DNA from: an uncultured Peptococcaceae bacterium
Lineage (GTDB): Bacteria > Bacillota > Peptococcia > Peptococcales > Peptococcaceae
Length of the DNA: 14,173 nucleotides
Direction: 5' to 3'
Assembly: GCA_900556545.1 (NCBI GenBank)
Contig: USPE01000027.1
Coordinates: forward strand, 1 to 14,173
Part shown: positions 5,405 through 12,378 of the stretch, piece by piece
Position numbering within the stretch: position 1 is the stretch's first letter
How the letters are laid out: every line of letters begins with the position of its first letter
Notes under the pieces: generated by a model
What the model saw: only the letters and a program-made list of their open reading frames with translations
The model's database searches: none
Told to the model about the DNA's origin: nothing
Position numbers and translations under genes: made by a program

Positions 5405-6971
5405 CTTCCACTGTAACGGTAACCGTGTAGTTTACCGTTGGAGCGCCGGCAGCCATTGGGGAAACACTGATGGCATTTACTTTGCCTTCAAAGGTTTCTT
5501 CGGATGTGTCAAAGGTAACCAGAGCCTGCTGATCCAGAGAAACGTTGCTGATGTCATCCTGGTCAATGGATAGTACAATGGAGATGCTGTCATTCTGTGC
5601 AATGGTGATAACGTCCTGGGTTAAGTCAATCTGTTCGCCTGCTTCAAAGGCAATATTGGTAACCAGACCATCGCAGGGAGATAAAATGACATTATCCTGC
5701 AAACAGCTGTTTAGTTCCTGCACATAGGCATATAAGTTTTCTGCTGTCAGTTGGGTACTCAGCACTTCCTGCTGCAGTTTATTAACAGTGCTTTCATAGG
5801 TTAAATCGGCTGTTTCGGCAGAAACGGTAGTTTTGTTCTTTTCACTTTCTGCCATTTCTTTGTTGCTTTCGTAGAGTAATTTGTAATTGTCATAGGTTAG
5901 TTGGGTATTTTCCAAATCTAACTGCAGCTGACTGACTTTGCGCTGCAATTCGCTGTAGGTCATGCCGCTGTACCAATCCTGATAATCCTCGTTATATTCA
6001 TCGTAGGCTTCCTGTGCTTCTTCCAGACAGGTTTGGGCATCTTCGATACGATTTTCCAGCGTATCATATTCATCTACAACCGATTGATATTTGTTGATGA
6101 TTTCGATGGCTTCGTCGAATTTATCAACTGCGGTGTTGTAGGCATCGCCGTATTTTTCGGCATCTTCGCTGTCAGCATAGGCATCTCTTTCTGCTTCGGC
6201 CTTTTCCAGCGCCTCGGTCAGTGATTCCAGCTGATTTTTATAATTGTTGTAGGATGATTTATAATCGGCGTTGTCTTCGTTGTAATCTTCATAAAATTCT
6301 TCCAGTGCTTCCAGTGCTTCGTCGTAGTAATCTACCAGGCTTTTCATATTGTTTCTGGTGGCAGTGCGCAGATTATATAGTTCCAACAGTTCGCTGTATT
6401 TTTCGTAGTCCTCCTGTCCTTCTTGTAAATTCTTTTCATACTCAGTCATTTTGTTTTGCATTTCTGTTAATGTGTTTTCGTAAACACCGGATGCCACTGA
6501 ACCATCGCTGAGGCTTTCGGTTCGGGTTTGTTCTGCATTGACAGTTCCCAGTGTCAGATTAATGGAGGCTTCGTCTGCTTTTAACTGGGCTTCCTGATAA
6601 GCGTTGTTTAAGGTGTTCATGGCTTTGTTCAGTGAAGTTTGGTCCAGAATAAACAGCGGATCCCCTTCTGAAACATGTTCGCCTGCCCGCACCAGCACTT
6701 CTTCTACTTTTACTTCCAAATCCAGATGGGTGTCGTCATCCAGTGTTACATCTAAATCCAATCCAGTGGTTTGTGTTGTGACCGATGCAGTGCCTTCTTC
6801 CGACAGGCTGGAAATAATATCGCCTCTTGTCACAGTCTGTTCTCTGGCCTGAACAGTGTCGGCCTTTGTGTTATTTTTCTGCCAGAAAAAAATTCCTGCT
6901 GCAATCAAGGCTGCAATTGCAATTACAACAATGGCAATTATCGCTTTCTTGCGTGTGATGTTCTTTAACAA
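5379..6971 (-). CDS. HlyD/MacA-like membrane fusion (adaptor) protein, frame interrupted near its C-terminal part
   Basis: I choose TTG at 6971 (AAGGAG 11 nt upstream, product LLKNITRKK then a membrane helix) over an earlier in-frame TTG at 7025 that has no ribosome site. The 530 residues contain an N-terminal membrane anchor (about 9-29), the first half of a biotinyl-lipoyl fold (VEEVLVRAGEHVSEGDPLFILD, about 88-109), a long coiled-coil hairpin (about 115-400), the second lipoyl half (ILSPCDGLVTNIAFEAGEQI), and a beta-barrel (SIDQDDISNVSLDQQALVTF). It would anchor in the membrane and bridge the permease to the outside. The coiled coil is unusually long, acidic and Tyr-rich. The frame ends at TAA 5379-5381 while the remaining 124 or so conserved residues follow in the +1 frame; with them the protein would be about 654 residues. 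Without them the subunit lacks its membrane-proximal domain. Confidence 0.85.
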   Translation of the reverse strand: MLKNITRKKAIIAIVVIAIAALIAAGIFFWQKNNTKADTVQAREQTVTRGDIISSLSEEGTASVTTQTTGLDLDVTLDDDTHLDLEVKVEEVLVRAGEHVSEGDPLFILDQTSLNKAMNTLNNAYQEAQLKADEASINLTLGTVNAEQTRTESLSDGSVASGVYENTLTEMQNKMTEYEKNLQEGQEDYEKYSELLELYNLRTATRNNMKSLVDYYDEALEALEEFYEDYNEDNADYKSSYNNYKNQLESLTEALEKAEAERDAYADSEDAEKYGDAYNTAVDKFDEAIEIINKYQSVVDEYDTLENRIEDAQTCLEEAQEAYDEYNEDYQDWYSGMTYSELQRKVSQLQLDLENTQLTYDNYKLLYESNKEMAESEKNKTTVSAETADLTYESTVNKLQQEVLSTQLTAENLYAYVQELNSCLQDNVILSPCDGLVTNIAFEAGEQIDLTQDVITIAQNDSISIVLSIDQDDISNVSLDQQALVTFDTSEETFEGKVNAISVSPMAAGAPTVNYTVTVTVEGGGPGGNF

Positions 6972-7064
6972 ATGAATCCCGCTCCTTTTCTTGTTCCTCG
7001 TTTTTCTGTAAGAAAAAGATACCAATTATTTGTGACAACCTTGTGTGAAACTTTTTCAGAAAAA

Positions 7065-7111
7065 GTAACAAAAATTGGATGCAAAAAAGCTGCTGCATTT
7101 TGCACATCCAA
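7065..7111 (-). terminator. Terminator downstream of lrgAB
   Basis: Minus strand: TTGGAT (7111-7106) and GCAAAA (7103-7098) pair with TTTTGC and ATCCAA (ending at 7075) around a GT bulge and a short loop, followed by TTTTTGTTAC. It separates the lrgAB transcript from the efflux operon. I see no convincing promoter between here and the adaptor start at 6971, so the efflux operon may depend on partial read-through or a promoter with weak boxes. Confidence 0.7.
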
Positions 7112-7172
7112 CAGATAGGCAAAATACAACAGCAAAATTGTAAGGGATATATGGTAATCGACTTGAGAGATT

Positions 7173-7871
7173 TTATAGCAGCACCGCAAACAGAAAGGCC
7201 CAGAATACAGTAAAAAATCCTGCCAGCCCCATGGCAATACCGCTCATAGCCCCCTGCAGTTCTCCCATAGCAATGGCGCGGGTGGTGCCCACTGCAGGGC
7301 TGCAAGTGCCGATGCCAACGCCCTGGGCAATGGGATCGGTAATGTGAAACAGCTTTACCATAAACGGTGCGATAATGGAGCCGGTGATGCCTGTAAAAAT
7401 GACTGCGGCAATGCCGATGGGCACAATACCGCCCAACTGTTGGGTGATGCCCATAGCGATAGGCGTTGTTACCGATTTGCTCAACAAAGAGGCAGTCAGA
7501 ACGGTGTCCAGTTCAAACAGTTTGCACAAACCAAATACGACAGCCATAGAGGCAAAGGAACCCACAACAGTGCCGACTAAAATAGGCAGCAGATTGTTTT
7601 TCAGAATCTGCAGATTTTTATAGATGGGCACAGCCAGCGCAGCAGTGGCTGGCGCCAAAAACAAATTGATGATGTCGCCGCCTTCCTGAAAGGCTTCCAT
7701 GGGAATCTGAAAAATTTGCAAAACAGCTACAATGATGATTACTGCAATTAACAGCGGATTGGCAATGGGATGGTTTATCTTGCGGCTGATTGCCAGTCCC
7801 AGCTGATAAGTTAAGATGCTTAGCACAACACCAAAATAGGGCGAATAAAACACTTCTTTAAGCGCTTGCAT
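7173..7871 (-). CDS. lrgB: LrgB/CidB-family membrane protein
   Basis: The 232-residue, almost entirely hydrophobic protein matches LrgB/CidB/YohK (PF04172) over its full length: residues near 'INHPIANPLLIA', the central 'FLAPATAALAVPIYKN', the 'LLSKSVTTPIAMGI' and 'GTCSPAVGTTRAIAMGE' segments are the signature stretches of the family. About six or seven membrane helices are visible. It starts inside the end of the upstream lrgA-type gene (14-nt overlap), with AAAGGAG about 10 nt before the ATG. Family knowledge: LrgAB/CidAB were described as holin/antiholin-like systems in cell death, and LrgAB-type pairs (for example B. subtilis PftAB) also act in pyruvate uptake. The sequence alone does not tell which applies; no LytSR-type two-component genes are next to it. 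Confidence 0.92.
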   Translation of the reverse strand: MQALKEVFYSPYFGVVLSILTYQLGLAISRKINHPIANPLLIAVIIIVAVLQIFQIPMEAFQEGGDIINLFLAPATAALAVPIYKNLQILKNNLLPILVGTVVGSFASMAVVFGLCKLFELDTVLTASLLSKSVTTPIAMGITQQLGGIVPIGIAAVIFTGITGSIIAPFMVKLFHITDPIAQGVGIGTCSPAVGTTRAIAMGELQGAMSGIAMGLAGFFTVFWAFLFAVLL

Positions 7872-8238
7872 GATGTTTCCGCTCCTTTCGTTTTTCTTCC
7901 AGTTTAATCATGGCTGTTACAGTCCAGGCTGTAATAGCAAAGGTGGTAAAAACGGATACCACGCAAATAAAAATCAGAATCAGCAGCTTGCCCTCCATGT
8001 AATGCAGATTTTCTATAATAGAAACTGCCGGCGGGATAAAGAAAAATGCCATATTATCCAGCAAAAAATCAGTCTGCTTTTTGATATGATACACTTTGAG
8101 CGGTCCCCATAATAAAAAACAGAATACAAGAATCATACTGATAACACTGGCAGGAAAGGGAAACGGCAAAATGGCAGCGATAAGTTCCCCTACAAAACAG
8201 AGCAGAAAGATAATGGCAATCTGCATCATAATTTTCAT
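7858..8238 (-). CDS. lrgA: LrgA/CidA-family membrane protein
   Basis: A 126-residue, four-helix membrane protein of the CidA/LrgA family (PF03788). The family features are an opening hydrophobic segment with 'FVGELIAAILPFPFPASVISMIL', the acidic 'DFLLDNMAFFFIPPAVSIIENL' region and a last helix followed by a highly charged tail (KLEEKRKERKHH). I start at the ATG at 8238, which has AAAGGAAGG with 8 nt spacing; an ATG at 8259 is in frame, but the ribosome site lies inside that extension. It forms an operon with the lrgB-type gene, with overlapping ends, as is usual for this partner pair. It is likely to act with LrgB as one membrane complex. Confidence 0.9.
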   Translation of the reverse strand: MKIMMQIAIIFLLCFVGELIAAILPFPFPASVISMILVFCFLLWGPLKVYHIKKQTDFLLDNMAFFFIPPAVSIIENLHYMEGKLLILIFICVVSVFTTFAITAWTVTAMIKLEEKRKERKHHASA

Positions 8239-8272
8239 GTTGTTCGCCTTCCTTTGCATGATGAAAAGTTAG

Positions 8273-8337
8273 CTCTGTTCCAATACAACAGAGATTGTCC
8301 AGTTGTTTATATTATGCTTTCCCATTGCAAAAAGCAA
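8273..8337 (-). promoter_or_regulatory. Candidate lrgAB promoter and leader hairpin
   Basis: Minus strand TTGCTT (8337-8332), 17-base spacer, TAATAT (8314-8309). The transcript would then contain CTCTGTT/AACAGAG (8293-8287 with 8279-8273), a 7-bp hairpin with a 7-base loop about 35 nt before the lrgA start. The hairpin could be an operator or an RNA stability element. The -10 box is only a partial match. Confidence 0.45.
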
Positions 8338-8574
8338 GTAGTAATTTGTGAATCGTTGCTATGTACACAGTATTTTTCATGGTGTTGTGATGTAACCAAA
8401 CCTTAATGAAAACCTGATAGTTTATCAATTGACTTTCAGATACAAACATTATAAGGTTACTAATAGAACTAATATAGAATCAATTCTGCAATTTACATAA
8501 AATCAACAGTATATAGGATACTGAATCATAGCGTACTTATTGTACAAAAAACGCAAAGAAAGGGATGCCGTATC
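8338..8574 (+). promoter_or_regulatory. AT-rich region upstream of the phospholipase D-like gene
   Basis: No gene is visible in this stretch. The best promoter-like pair is TTGACT (8429-8434) and TATAAG (8450-8455), but the 15-base spacing is short. GTAACC (8392-8397) and GGTTAC (8455-8460) are complementary and flank these boxes. The ribosome site AAAGGG is 10 nt before the ATG at 8575. The leader would be over 100 nt, with no structure I can name. Confidence 0.3.
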
Positions 8575-10008
8575 ATGCTTTTTACCAGAACGCAAAAGGC
8601 TCTGCTTTTACTGCTTATCTTTTTACTTTATATTGTGATTGGTGTAGCTGTGCCCTTGTTTCAGACACCGACATTGTCAAAACAAACACAAAATCAGTTG
8701 GCAGAGGCTTCTTTTTTTTATGGTGATGAACCGGGCATCGACCGCGCCATGCTGTTAGAGAGCAATGAGAGCGCCTGGGAAGAACGGATTCGCCTGCTGA
8801 ATCAGGCCAATGAACAAATTATTTTAACAACCTTTGACATGCGGGAATGCAGCAGCACGTTAGATTTGGTATCCATTTTGCAACAAAAGGCCCAACGGGG
8901 TGTTTCGGTAAAAATTTTATTGGATGGGTTAAATGGATGGTTTCATGCGGAACAATCGTCTCTGTTTCGCGCACTGGCTACAGAGCCAAATGTTGAGATC
9001 AAGCTGTACAACCCCATCACAGTGCTGCGTCCATGGATGAATCTGTATCGCTTGCATGATAAATTTATAATTGTAGATGATGTTGGCTATATTATCGGCG
9101 GCCGCAATACCCACGATTATTTTATCGGCAACTATGATACCGACAGCCGCAGTTTGGACAGAGAGGTGCTGGTATATAACACCGTCCATGGTACAACAGA
9201 CAGTGATCAAAGCTCTGTGCATAACTTGCAAGGGTATTTTGATCATATGTGGAACAGTGACTATTGCCAGTATTACGGCGAAAAAGATACACCGTCGGAT
9301 AGTCAAGAGCAGCGGCTGCGGGAACTGACACAGCACTATGTGAATCTGGTGCGGCAGAATCCCGATTTATTTCAGGATTTGGATTTTATGAGCCGTACGG
9401 TACCTACCAATCAGATTACCCTGCTGTATAATAATCCGGATCCGGTAGAGAAGGAACCTGTCGTTTTTCAGCAGCTGGTAGAAATTATGAAGCAGGCGCA
9501 GGAGCAGGTAACATTTTTCTCACCTTATGCAGTCTGCAATGATTATATGCTGCAGCAGCTGCGGCAGGTATCAGCGCAAGTGCCGGATTGTCATCTGGTG
9601 ATCAACTCGGTAGAAAATGGAGATAATTTTATAGCTTCTTCTGACTACCTGCGTCATAAAGAAGATATCTTGAGCAGCGGTTTTTCTGTATATGAATATG
9701 ATGGCGGCACATCTACCCACGGAAAATCTCTTGCCATTGATGACAGGCTTTCTATCATTGGCTCTTATAATCTGGATTTGCGCAGCACTTATCTCAGCAC
9801 AGAAACCATGCTGGTGATTGACAGTGCAGAATTGACTGCCCAATTGAAGCACAACTTCCATCTGATGGAGCAGCAAAGCCGTCAGTTAATTAGCCAGGAT
9901 ACGTATATGGTTCCTGATGGTTTGGAAACAAACTCTGTATCATTGCTCAAGCGCTGGGCCTGGTGGTGGACAGGGCTGTTTTTGCAGCCGTTCCGCTTAT
10001 CTATTTAA
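8575..10008 (+). CDS. Membrane-anchored phospholipase D / cardiolipin synthase-like protein
   Basis: A 477-residue protein with an N-terminal membrane segment (about 9-29) and two complete HKD motifs: H161-x-K163-x4-D168 (LHDKFIIVDD) and H382-x-K384-x4-D389 (THGKSLAIDD), each followed by the usual Gly-Gly/Gly-Ser and Asn strand (IIGGRNTHDYF; IIGSYNLDLRS). Two such motifs form a single active site that cleaves or transfers phosphodiester bonds through a phosphohistidine. The length, single anchor and closing 'LLKRWAWWWTGLFLQPF' membrane-interacting tail fit the YmdC/ClsC-like branch of the superfamily better than the two-helix Cls enzymes. Cardiolipin synthesis or other phospholipid remodelling is the likely role, not proven. 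It is monocistronic, divergent from lrgAB, and closed by its own terminator. Confidence 0.88.
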   Translation: MLFTRTQKALLLLLIFLLYIVIGVAVPLFQTPTLSKQTQNQLAEASFFYGDEPGIDRAMLLESNESAWEERIRLLNQANEQIILTTFDMRECSSTLDLVSILQQKAQRGVSVKILLDGLNGWFHAEQSSLFRALATEPNVEIKLYNPITVLRPWMNLYRLHDKFIIVDDVGYIIGGRNTHDYFIGNYDTDSRSLDREVLVYNTVHGTTDSDQSSVHNLQGYFDHMWNSDYCQYYGEKDTPSDSQEQRLRELTQHYVNLVRQNPDLFQDLDFMSRTVPTNQITLLYNNPDPVEKEPVVFQQLVEIMKQAQEQVTFFSPYAVCNDYMLQQLRQVSAQVPDCHLVINSVENGDNFIASSDYLRHKEDILSSGFSVYEYDGGTSTHGKSLAIDDRLSIIGSYNLDLRSTYLSTETMLVIDSAELTAQLKHNFHLMEQQSRQLISQDTYMVPDGLETNSVSLLKRWAWWWTGLFLQPFRLSI

Positions 10009-10084
10009 TGGCGTAGGAATAGGCGGCGGATAAAGTGCTATAGCATCAGCCCATAGTATCAATGGATAACACATATTGGCCAAT

Positions 10085-10137
10085 AAAAAATCAGACAGCA
10101 CTGAACCGATAAACAAGTTCAGACTGTCTGATTTTTT
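10085..10137. terminator. Bidirectional terminator between the PLD-like gene and lysA
   Basis: TCAGACAG (10091-10098) pairs with CTGTCTGA, and the inner CTGAAC with GTTCAG, across a small asymmetric bulge and a 10-base loop. A run of six A precedes the stem and six T follow it (to 10137), so it can act for both convergent transcripts. Confidence 0.92.
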
Positions 10138-10184
10138 GTGCTGTGCAATATGGTGTATGAAAACAATTAATTGGATTATAGAAA

Positions 10185-11432
10185 TTATAATCGGCTAAAA
10201 TCCAAGGTGGCAAATAAATCGTCCAATGTTTCTGCGCGGCGAATGCACTCTACAGAGCCGTCGGCTTTCAGCAATAATTCGGCAGAGCGGAGCTTGCCGT
10301 TATAGTTGAAGCCCATGGCATGACCGTGAGCGCCTGCATCATGGATTACAAGATAATCGCCGGTGGCAATTTCCGGCAGTTCCCGATTGATGGCAAATTT
10401 ATCGCAGTTTTCGCAGAGGCTGCCTACCACATCATATACATGGTCAGCAGGGGCATCTTCTTTGCCCAATACGGTTACATGATGATAAGCACCATACATG
10501 CCGGGACGCATCAGATTGGCCATGGAAGCATCTACGCCGATGTAATGTTTGTAGGTATCTTTGGTATGAATGGCTTTGGTAACCAGATACCCATAAGGTC
10601 CTGTTACCATGCGGCCGCATTCCAGGCAGATTTTTAACGGTGCCAGACCTTTGCCCACAATCAATTCCTCATACAGCGCTTTGACATCTTGTCCCAGTGC
10701 TTCCAAATCCACAGGTTCCTGTTCCGGTTTGTATGGAATACCAATACCGCCGCCAAAGTTGACAAAGGAGAACTGAATGCCCACTTCCTGGCTGATATCT
10801 GCAATCAGTTCAAACATCATTTTGGCAGTTTCCGCAAAAAATTCACGGTTTAACTCATTGGAAATAATCATGGTGTGAATACCAAATTTGGCAGCCCCTT
10901 TTTCTTTCATGATGCGATAAGCGTCAAACAGCTGCTCTCTGGTCAGTCCGTATTTGGCTTCCTCCGGTGTGCCGATGATTTCATTACCGCCCCGCAATGG
11001 ACCGGGATTATAACGGAAGCTGATGGTGTCAGGCAGACCAATCTGGCTGTCGATAAAATCAATATGGGTAATATCGTCCAAATTTAGAATAGCGCCCAGC
11101 TCTTTGGCTTTGGCATATTCTTCAATGGGCGTTTCGTTGGATGTGAACATGATCTTTTCGCCGGTCAGCCCAACCTTTTCGCATAAAATCAGTTCTGCCA
11201 TAGAGCTGCAGTCACCGCCGAAGCCCTCTTCTTTTAAAATCTTTAACAAATAAGGATTGGGAGCAGCCTTTACTGCATAATACTCTTGAAATTCCGGGGC
11301 CCAGCTGAATGCGTTTGTCAAGCGACGGGCATTTTCACGGATCGCCTGTTCATCATAAATGTGAAATGGTGTCGGGTAATGCTGCGCGATCTGCGCAATC
11401 TGTTCGTTGGTAAAGGGAACAGTTTTTTTCAT
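10185..11432 (-). CDS. lysA: Diaminopimelate decarboxylase (PLP-dependent, fold type III)
   Basis: I start at the ATG at 11432 (AGGAGG, 9 nt spacing), giving 415 residues; an in-frame start at 11480 has no ribosome site. PLP lysine is K55 in YYAVKAAPNP; the phosphate-binding glycine loop is NFGGGIGIPY (225-234); MRPGMYGAYHHV (308-319) is the substrate-arginine region. It should convert meso-diaminopimelate to lysine in the cytoplasm. It belongs to a variant subfamily: the usual HIGSQ is HTMIIS, EPGR is ECGR (271-274), the partner-subunit CESGD is CENCD (340-344) and DAGAYG is DAGAHGHAMG. I recall similar variants annotated as diaminopimelate decarboxylase in anaerobes, so lysine synthesis remains most likely; another amino-acid or polyamine-type decarboxylase is the alternative. 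It is monocistronic. Confidence 0.88.
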   Translation of the reverse strand: MKKTVPFTNEQIAQIAQHYPTPFHIYDEQAIRENARRLTNAFSWAPEFQEYYAVKAAPNPYLLKILKEEGFGGDCSSMAELILCEKVGLTGEKIMFTSNETPIEEYAKAKELGAILNLDDITHIDFIDSQIGLPDTISFRYNPGPLRGGNEIIGTPEEAKYGLTREQLFDAYRIMKEKGAAKFGIHTMIISNELNREFFAETAKMMFELIADISQEVGIQFSFVNFGGGIGIPYKPEQEPVDLEALGQDVKALYEELIVGKGLAPLKICLECGRMVTGPYGYLVTKAIHTKDTYKHYIGVDASMANLMRPGMYGAYHHVTVLGKEDAPADHVYDVVGSLCENCDKFAINRELPEIATGDYLVIHDAGAHGHAMGFNYNGKLRSAELLLKADGSVECIRRAETLDDLFATLDFSRL

Positions 11433-11530
11433 GAAAGTACGCCTCCTGATAAAAAATAAGTGTAGATTTATGGTATACAAAATAGAATTTATTTACACAT
11501 AGCTTAATAATAAGAGCTAGTAGAATATAT

Positions 11531-11598
11531 ATTATCCTATCTGTTTCAGTAAAATCAACCGACTTTGTCCATTATACAAAATACATGTACAGATACAA
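11531..11598 (-). promoter_or_regulatory. Tandem candidate lysA promoters
   Basis: Distal: TTGTAT (11598-11593), 16-base spacer, perfect TATAAT (11576-11571). Proximal: TTGATT (11558-11553), 16-base spacer, GATAAT (11536-11531). The untranslated leader would be about 95-130 nt. It contains a short TAGCT/AGCTA hairpin but nothing resembling a lysine riboswitch. Confidence 0.6.
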
Positions 11599-11644
11599 TC
11601 TATTTATCATAAAACAGAAATTTACAGGAAAAGATGCGGAAATA

Positions 11645-11673
11645 TTGCTTTTTTTCAGCAAACAGGCTATAAT
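11645..11673 (+). promoter_or_regulatory. Promoter of the que operon leader
   Basis: TTGCTT (11645-11650), exact 17-base spacer, perfect TATAAT (11668-11673). Transcription would begin near 11680, about 57 nt before the riboswitch aptamer. Confidence 0.72.
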
Positions 11674-11734
11674 AACAAAGGAAAAAGAGAAAAGATATAT
11701 GTCTTTGTATCGAGGACATATGAATACGATAATA

Positions 11735-11777
11735 CAGACAGTTCATTTAGACCATCCTGTCATTAAACAAAACTAGG
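11735..11777 (+). promoter_or_regulatory. preQ1-I riboswitch aptamer
   Basis: A 5-bp stem GACAG (11737-11741) / CTGTC (11757-11761) opens into a loop starting TTC and containing TTTAGACC. It is followed by the A-rich tail ATTAAACAAAACTAGG (11762-11777). Stem, G-TTC junction, ACC on the 3' side and the A-rich tail ending ACTAGG are the hallmarks of preQ1 class I; the TAG in the loop can pair with CTA in the tail as the class's pseudoknot. The loop (15 bases) is somewhat longer than the textbook examples. It sits in front of preQ0 biosynthesis genes, which is the expected target. Confidence 0.75.
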
Positions 11778-11849
11778 CTTATTTGTTTTTGCGCAGCAGC
11801 ATTGCAGGCTGAACCGCAAAAATCGATAGCGCCTTTGTGCGCTTTTTTT
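11765..11849 (+). terminator. Riboswitch expression platform with rho-independent terminator
   Basis: AGCGC (11828-11832) and GCGCT (11839-11843) with a 6-base loop are followed by seven T (11843-11849), a terminator about 100 nt before the first que gene. Upstream, AAACAAA of the aptamer tail (11765-11771) can pair with TTTGTTT (11782-11788), and TTTTTGCG (11786-11793) can pair with CGCAAAAA (11815-11822). The first pairing would destroy the aptamer, so the two overlapping choices give a plausible switch. Transcription control by ligand is inferred. Confidence 0.65.
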
Positions 11850-11947
11850 ATTGCTGTTTTTTGTGACTGCTGTTTTATTGCAGATGGGTTTTATCGTTTC
11901 TTTATACAAAGCGTTGTTATGATATCATTGATAGATTGGAGGACGTT

Positions 11948-12376
11948 ATGTTTATTTTAAAAAATGAGATACAGTTTGACACTGCCCACTATCTCAGCGG
12001 ATATGAGGGCAAATGCAGCAACATTCATGGCCATCGTTATCGTCTGGTGGTAGAACTGGCCAGTGATACTTTGCATCAAAGCGGTCAGCAGCGTGGAATG
12101 CTGGCTGACTTTGGCGATGTCAAAGCCATGCTGAAGCAAATTGCCGATCAATATGACCATAAGCTGCTGATTGAAGATAATGCCGATGGCCGCGCCGTTG
12201 CCCAACAATTGGCACAGGTGCCCAATCAGTTTGCCGTATGGATGGTGCCTTATCGGCCCACTGCCGAAGAAATGTCCCGCGACATTTACTATCAGATAAA
12301 AGCAGCCGGCTATCCGGTTTATTCGGTAGAATTATTTGAAACACCGGTCAATAGCTGCATCTATCGGGAGGTGTAA
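11948..12376 (+). CDS. queD: 6-carboxy-5,6,7,8-tetrahydropterin synthase
   Basis: A 142-residue member of the PTPS/QueD family. Zinc ligands are H14 (DTAHYL), H27 and H29 (HGH); C23 lies four residues before the HGH, as in the catalytic Cys of QueD; D70-H71 (YDHKLL) and E131 (ELFETP) complete the active-site set. It turns 7,8-dihydroneopterin triphosphate into 6-carboxytetrahydropterin, the second step from GTP to preQ0, in the cytoplasm. I use the ATG at 11948, with GGAGGA 4 nt upstream, rather than an earlier GTG at 11936. It is the first gene after the preQ1 leader and is followed after 2 nt by queE. Confidence 0.94.
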   Translation: MFILKNEIQFDTAHYLSGYEGKCSNIHGHRYRLVVELASDTLHQSGQQRGMLADFGDVKAMLKQIADQYDHKLLIEDNADGRAVAQQLAQVPNQFAVWMVPYRPTAEEMSRDIYYQIKAAGYPVYSVELFETPVNSCIYREV

Positions 12377-12378
12377 AT

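Noticed and set aside
11433..11530. Lysine riboswitch in the lysA leader
   Set aside because: The leader is too short and AT-rich and lacks the multi-helix conserved core of the L-box.
11585..11776. 63-residue plus-strand ORF, and its internal 18-codon start, as a leader peptide for the que operon
   Set aside because: It spans the promoter boxes, so most of it is not transcribed, and its end is the riboswitch aptamer, which explains the sequence better.
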